A stretch of 19,145 bases of DNA from DSWT01 sp035415725. GTDB lineage: Bacteria; Chloroflexota; Anaerolineae; B4-G1; SLSP01. Every line of letters starts with the position of its first letter. Positions within the stretch are counted from its first letter, which is position 1. Made by a program: the position numbers and the translations under genes. Positions 13,900-19,145 of the stretch are shown here, in pieces. The DNA lies in assembly GCA_035415725.1 (NCBI GenBank), contig DAOOGN010000086.1, forward strand, positions 1-19,145. Direction: 5' to 3'. The notes under the pieces were generated by a model, which did no database searches, was not told where the DNA came from, and saw only the letters and a list, made by a program, of their open reading frames with translations.

Positions 13900-15399
13900 A
13901 TGGGTCCGGGGGTGTTGGTGAGGCGTTGGCATTCTTCCGTTGGTGGAGTGTTGCTGGCTTTGTTACTGGAGGCGCTCGCGGCTTGCGCGGCGCCCTTCGC
14001 TGAAAAAGTTGTCGAGACGGTGGTGGTGACACGCGAGGTCGATAGAGAGGTCGTGGTCACCCGCGAAGTGACGGTGGAGGTGCCGGTCGAGAAAATTGTC
14101 GCGTTGACGCCGACGCCGTTGACGCCGGTCGTCGTCAGTATCACCGATGCAGCGCTGGCAGAGGATAACATAGGAATTCAGCGGCAGCGCTGGTTGCTGG
14201 AACAATTCCACGTTCTGCGCCCCGAGGTGGTGATCGATCCGCATCCCTATCGTTACGAGCGGCAAACCTTCATCACGCGGACGAACAGTCCGCTGGAAGA
14301 CACTTACGCTGTACCGTTGACCGATGCCCGCGCGCTCATTGAAGGTGGCTACGCGGCGGATATAACCGGCTACGTGGCGGACACACCCTATCGCGCGGCC
14401 TATCACCCGGCGATTCTGGCGCTGGCGCAGGATGCGTATGGCAACATCTACGGTCTGCCCCATGCGGCCAACGGTCTGGGACTGATGTACAATCGGCGGT
14501 TGTTCGCCGCGGTTGGCCTGGATCCCGACAGACCGCCGCGGACCTGGGACGAGGTACGCGCGTATGCGCGGCAGATTCACGCTAATCTCGACGGGGTTGA
14601 CGGCTTCAACATCCGCAATGAGGGCGAGCTGGGCGGTTGGATGAGCGTGGCGCTGATGGTCACGTATGGCGGCGAGACGATCCAAGCGGTGGATGGTCAG
14701 TGGGTCGCCGCGTACAACAACGAAGCGATGGTGGCCGCTATGCAGTTTATGCACGACCTGCGCTGGCAAGAAGACGCCACCACGTCCGATATTACGGCCT
14801 GGGGCAACTATGCGCTGGTGCTCGACTTCGTGGCCGGGAAAGTCGCCATGACCATCGCCGACGCCGACACGCTCGGCTGGATGATCCGCAATCTGGACGA
14901 TCTGGCGATGGAGGAAGTCGGCTTTGGGCGTATGCCCGACGGTGGGGCGAACGCGACACTCGGCGCCGGGCGCGTGTGGTTGTACAATCCCACGTCCGCG
15001 CCGGAAGTTCTGGAAGCGGCCCTGGCCTTCAACACCTGGCGCGAGTTCGACCTGGCGGCGTTCGAGAACGCCGTCCAGCTCCAGGCGGCAAACGGCGCAG
15101 AGGTAGGATTGCCGTACCTCAACGTCTTCACCGGTGAGTACGGGCAGCAGCGGGCGGCGATTATCGAAAAGTACGCGAACGTGCCGGTGGCGAATTACGC
15201 GGACTTCATCAATTCGGGCATGGCCGTGCGCGGCGAACCGCCAGTCGCCGCCCAGCAACTCTATGAGGAACTGGGGCAAGTTCTGCGCCAGGTTCTCGCC
15301 GCGCCCCATCCCGATATCAAGGCCATGTTGAACGCCTCGGCGGCGAGTTTTCAGGTAAGGGTGCTGGATGGGATCCATGCAACGCAGAACGGAGAATGA
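13900..15399 (+). CDS. Sugar-type ABC substrate-binding lipoprotein
   Basis: This 499-residue protein looks like an extracellular solute-binding protein of ABC sugar importers. It has a lipoprotein signal with Arg8/Arg9, a hydrophobic stretch and the lipobox LAAC ending at Cys29. After it comes a linker with two VVVTREV-like repeats (about 41-65) and a TPTPLTP spacer, a style common in Chloroflexota lipoproteins. The binding domain starts near residue 75; YGLPHAANGLGLMYNRRLF (184-202) and PRTWDEV (211-217) are typical of the family. The ATG at 13900 has no Shine-Dalgarno, so an in-frame GTG (13912 or 13918) may be the true start and would still keep the signal peptide. No permease or ATPase gene is adjacent, so it must pair with distant subunits. 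Confidence 0.85.
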   Translation: MGPGVLVRRWHSSVGGVLLALLLEALAACAAPFAEKVVETVVVTREVDREVVVTREVTVEVPVEKIVALTPTPLTPVVVSITDAALAEDNIGIQRQRWLLEQFHVLRPEVVIDPHPYRYERQTFITRTNSPLEDTYAVPLTDARALIEGGYAADITGYVADTPYRAAYHPAILALAQDAYGNIYGLPHAANGLGLMYNRRLFAAVGLDPDRPPRTWDEVRAYARQIHANLDGVDGFNIRNEGELGGWMSVALMVTYGGETIQAVDGQWVAAYNNEAMVAAMQFMHDLRWQEDATTSDITAWGNYALVLDFVAGKVAMTIADADTLGWMIRNLDDLAMEEVGFGRMPDGGANATLGAGRVWLYNPTSAPEVLEAALAFNTWREFDLAAFENAVQLQAANGAEVGLPYLNVFTGEYGQQRAAIIEKYANVPVANYADFINSGMAVRGEPPVAAQQLYEELGQVLRQVLAAPHPDIKAMLNASAASFQVRVLDGIHATQNGE

Positions 15400-15402
15400 A
15401 TC

Positions 15403-15555
15403 ATGCCGGAATTTATAGACCTGCAAGCCTGTGGTATTGATGAGGCTCAGGCCGCTGATTTGCGGGCGCGTTTGGCGACCTGTCTTATCCTTCTCGCTTT
15501 GAGGGGGGAACGCCAGTTCCCCGCTTGCCGTTTGCAGACGGATGTTTGCCGTTGA
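15403..15555 (+). CDS. Small ORF, possible truncated antitoxin-like protein
   Basis: A 50-codon frame follows the lipoprotein stop by three bases, with GGAG eight bases before its ATG. Its start, MPEFIDLQACGIDEAQAADL, reads like real protein and recalls short antitoxin-like proteins of Chloroflexota that begin with a similar FIDL...AADLRARL pattern; that resemblance is from memory and uncertain. After residue 27 it turns into low-quality sequence across a small palindrome (15505-15522) and stops early. It could be a gene remnant, a real small protein, or chance. No toxin gene is next to it. Confidence 0.35.
   Translation: MPEFIDLQACGIDEAQAADLRARLATCLILLALRGERQFPACRLQTDVCR
15505..15522. other. 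GGGGAAC hairpin
   Basis: GGGGAAC (15505-15511) pairs with GTTCCCC (15516-15522) around GCCA, a perfect 7-bp stem between the lipoprotein and kinase genes. No T-run follows. A run of GCGGC/GCCGC-type words fills the rest up to the kinase ribosome binding site. Confidence 0.45.
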
Positions 15556-15597
15556 GGCGGCGTTGCGGCCTACTTTGGGATTATAAGAGGGTCCACT

Positions 15598-16815
15598 ATG
15601 TCAGACTTTGCTTCCACGGCCATTATCGTCGCCGGCCACACGTGCCTGGATGTGATTCCAACACTGCCGGAAAACTACAGGAGTCTGAGCACACTGCTCA
15701 TGCCGGGCGGATTGGTCAATGTGGGACCGATGGTGCTCTCGACGGGCGGTGCAGTTTCCAATACCGGTCTGGCGTTACACCGGCTGGGCGTGCCTGTCCG
15801 CCTGATGGGCAAGGTGGGCGACGATACCTTCGGACGGGCGACGCTCGATGTGTTCCGCAGTTATGCTCCCGCGCTGGCCGCAGGGATGCTGATTGCGGCG
15901 GGCGAATCCAGCTCGTACACCCTTATCTTCAGTTCTCCCGGTATTGATCGCACCTTCCTGCACTATCCCGGCCCCAACGACACGTTTTGCGCCGCCGACG
16001 TCCCCGACGACGCGCTGACCGATGCGCACCTCTTCCATTTTGGCTACCCTACGCTGATGCGCCGTTTTTATCGGGATGACGGCCGGGAACTGGAGACGTT
16101 GCTCCGGCGCGTCAAGGCGCATGGTCTGGTCACGTCACTCGATGTGAGCCGTCCCGATCCCCACACCGAGGCCGGAAAAGTCAATTGGCCTGCATGGTTG
16201 GCGCGCGTCCTGCCGCAGGTGGACATTTTCTTGCCGAGCGTGGAAGAGAGCTTGCTCATGGTAGACCCGGCCCGTTACGCTGCCCTGGAAGAAAACGGTG
16301 CAGTCCTTTCGCAGGTGGATGGCGGGCTGTTGAGCGATTTAGCCGGACAACTGGTGGGGTGGGGCGTCGCCATCGCCGGGTTGAAGCTGGGCAGTCAGGG
16401 TATGTACCTGCGGACGACGTCCGCTGCAGCGCGACTGCGCGCGTTGGCTGAGCGTCTGGGTCTCGATGTTCGCGCGTGGACGAACCGCGAGTTGCTGGCG
16501 CCGGCATTCAGCGCTAATCTCGTCGGGACGACGGGCGCGGGTGATTGTGCTATCGCCGGCTTCCTGACAGGGCTGCTGCACCGATTGTCGCCGGAAGCCG
16601 CGCTGACCGGCGCCGTCGCGGTAGGCGCGTGCAACGTCGAAGCTGCGGATGCCGTCAGTGGGGTGCCGTCGTGGGAGGCCATACAGCGCCGTATCCAGGC
16701 CGGCTGGGAACAACGGCCGGTCACCCTCAAGCTGGCGGGGTGGGGATGGGACGTCGGCCAAAGGTTGTGGATCGGTCCGCAAGATCACGGTGGGCGGTGG
16801 GCGGCTGGATTCTAG
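15598..16815 (+). CDS. PfkB-family carbohydrate kinase
   Basis: This 405-residue sugar kinase belongs to the ribokinase/PfkB family and is longer than the usual 300-340. The N-terminal glycine signature is STGGAVSNTGLAL (48-60), followed by GKVGDDTFG (71-79). The C-terminal active-site motif TTGAGDCAIAGF (311-322) has the catalytic base Asp316. The extra length lies partly in 272-305 and partly in a C-terminal tail after about 365. It sits 52 bp before fucI, so it may phosphorylate the ketose made by that enzyme, replacing the FGGY-type fuculokinase. Other sugars or nucleosides remain possible. AGAGGG six bases before the ATG supports the start. Confidence 0.85.
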   Translation: MSDFASTAIIVAGHTCLDVIPTLPENYRSLSTLLMPGGLVNVGPMVLSTGGAVSNTGLALHRLGVPVRLMGKVGDDTFGRATLDVFRSYAPALAAGMLIAAGESSSYTLIFSSPGIDRTFLHYPGPNDTFCAADVPDDALTDAHLFHFGYPTLMRRFYRDDGRELETLLRRVKAHGLVTSLDVSRPDPHTEAGKVNWPAWLARVLPQVDIFLPSVEESLLMVDPARYAALEENGAVLSQVDGGLLSDLAGQLVGWGVAIAGLKLGSQGMYLRTTSAAARLRALAERLGLDVRAWTNRELLAPAFSANLVGTTGAGDCAIAGFLTGLLHRLSPEAALTGAVAVGACNVEAADAVSGVPSWEAIQRRIQAGWEQRPVTLKLAGWGWDVGQRLWIGPQDHGGRWAAGF

Positions 16816-16834
16816 GTGTTGAATGCTGGAAGCT

Positions 16835-16855
16835 TGATCTCATTTCTCATTCGTT
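16835..16855. repeat. Degenerate 7-bp tandem repeat
   Basis: Units TTGATCTC (partial), ATTTCTC and ATTCGTT lead straight into the GGAGG of fucI. The middle unit is identical to two units at 13872-13899. Confidence 0.5.
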
Positions 16856-16867
16856 CTGGAGGCTACG

Positions 16868-18664
<1,797 letters not shown>

Positions 18665-18665
18665 C

Positions 18666-18686
18666 GAAGCAAGAAGCACGAGGCAG
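18666..18686. repeat. Degenerate 7-bp tandem repeat, GAAGCAA type
   Basis: Three units read GAAGCAA, GAAGCAC, GAGGCAG and begin right after the fucI stop codon. The unit differs from the ATTTCTC type but has the same length and the same gene-border position. Confidence 0.5.
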
Positions 18687-18700
18687 GAATTTGAATCCCT

Positions 18701-18838
18701 GGTAACTATTCCGCGCCCTTGCCAGGTGGCGAACGGGACTTTGGAGATGGTTCATCATGGGTTGACACTTCGGTCATAGGTGATGACCCTCTTATTCCCC
18801 TAACCTCCTGCTCCTCACAAGCGGGAGAGCAGGAGGTG
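18701..18838. repeat. Intergenic repeat, copy A
   Basis: It begins GGTAACTATTC and contains a 24-base core (18721-18744) that is identical at 19048-19071. It ends in a pyrimidine-rich TGACCCTC...CCCC segment and a 10-bp stem, CCTCCTGCTC (18804-18813) with GAGCAGGAGG (18827-18836). The stem could act as a terminator for the sugar block, but A-rich DNA rather than a T-run follows. Confidence 0.75.
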
Positions 18839-18985
18839 AAAAAAATCCTCCCTTTATCACCGGCAACGCTTAGTTCGTTTGGGTGTATTTCATTTCAGTG
18901 GTAGTCTAGGGCCTTGTGTCCATTTCAAGCGTCAAAAACACTACGACCCCCTAACTCATTTGAAACATACCTAATTCGTTTTATA

Positions 18986-19005
18986 ACCCTGGTGGAAAGC
19001 AGGGT
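18986..19005. other. Small hairpin between repeat copies
   Basis: ACCCTG (18986-18991) pairs with CAGGGT (19000-19005) around GTGGAAAG. The surrounding 18839-19026 stretch has no gene I can support. It holds three similar words (TTAGTTCGTTTGG, CTAACTCATTTGA, CTAATTCGTTTTA), which may be a further degraded repeat. Confidence 0.3.
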
Positions 19006-19026
19006 AATCCGTAATCATACACTTGG

Positions 19027-19145
19027 GGTAACTATTCAGCCACCTTTGCCAGGTGGCGAACGGGACTTTGGGGAGGGCACATAATAGGTGACCCCTGCGG
19101 CAGGTGCTGACCCTCTCATCCCCCAACCCCCTTCTCCCCCGCAAG
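19027..19145. repeat. Intergenic repeat, copy B, cut by window end
   Basis: It repeats copy A in the same orientation, 326 bp downstream: GGTAACTATTC, the identical 24-base core at 19048-19071, then TGACCCTCTCAT and CCCC-rich DNA. The final CCCCGCAAG should be the start of the hairpin loop seen in copy A, so the right arm lies beyond the window. Confidence 0.75.

Noticed and set aside
18719..18904. Short frame downstream of fucI
   Set aside because: It is read from the intergenic repeat copy A and the hairpin, so it is not expected to be a gene.
18701..19145. Possible CRISPR array
   Set aside because: There are only two long repeats, with no short regular repeat-spacer pattern and no cas genes.

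Overview
The window looks like chromosomal DNA from an anaerobic, GC-rich bacterium, most likely Chloroflexota (Anaerolineae-like). The grounds are the gene content (DUF364, DUF2085, DUF1015, a one-subunit pyruvate:ferredoxin oxidoreductase), a lipoprotein with the valine/threonine/glutamate-rich post-lipobox linker common in Chloroflexota, and many short intergenic repeats. This placement is inference; no marker gene or rRNA is present. I see no tRNA, rRNA, CRISPR array, transposase or phage gene.

Layout. (1) 1-2070: a DUF364/DUF4213 gene on the minus strand diverges from a broken histidine-phosphatase start, which runs through a 76-bp dispersed repeat and ends on the start codon of a DUF2085 membrane-protein gene. 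A second copy of the repeat lies just beyond the DUF364 stop. (2) 2171-6480, plus strand: a serine-biosynthesis-like group made of a class V aminotransferase, a short D-3-phosphoglycerate dehydrogenase, a DUF1015 protein and a HAD phosphatase. A 304-bp gap rich in inverted repeats splits it into two pairs. A perfect hairpin then separates it from the next block. (3) 6573-11050, minus strand: a cytidylate-kinase-like gene followed by nifJ, each with its own plausible promoter. (4) 11051-11712: a 660-bp non-coding stretch filled with hairpins and repeats. (5) 11713-18664, plus strand: a sugar-catabolic group of GH3 glycosidase, sugar-binding lipoprotein, PfkB-family kinase and L-fucose isomerase. 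(6) 18665-19145: a repeat-rich tail with two copies of one intergenic repeat.

How the genes may work together. Block 2 could make serine: SerA oxidises 3-phosphoglycerate, the aminotransferase forms phosphoserine, and the HAD enzyme is a candidate phosphatase. DUF1015 carries a DGHHR motif like that of ParB/Srx-fold free-serine kinases, so a role in phosphoserine metabolism is a testable guess. NifJ supplies acetyl-CoA and reduced ferredoxin from pyruvate. In block 5 a binding protein would capture a glycoside or sugar, GH3 would trim it in the cytoplasm, FucI would isomerise fucose or D-arabinose to the ketose, and the PfkB enzyme would phosphorylate it. No permease, fuculokinase of the usual family or aldolase is in view.

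The most unusual signals are in the non-coding DNA: a 76-bp element with terminal inverted repeats and a compensatory stem change; degenerate 7-bp tandem repeats at four gene borders; truncated gene starts next to repeats; and several large imperfect hairpins. I did not find a convincing new defence or mobile system.
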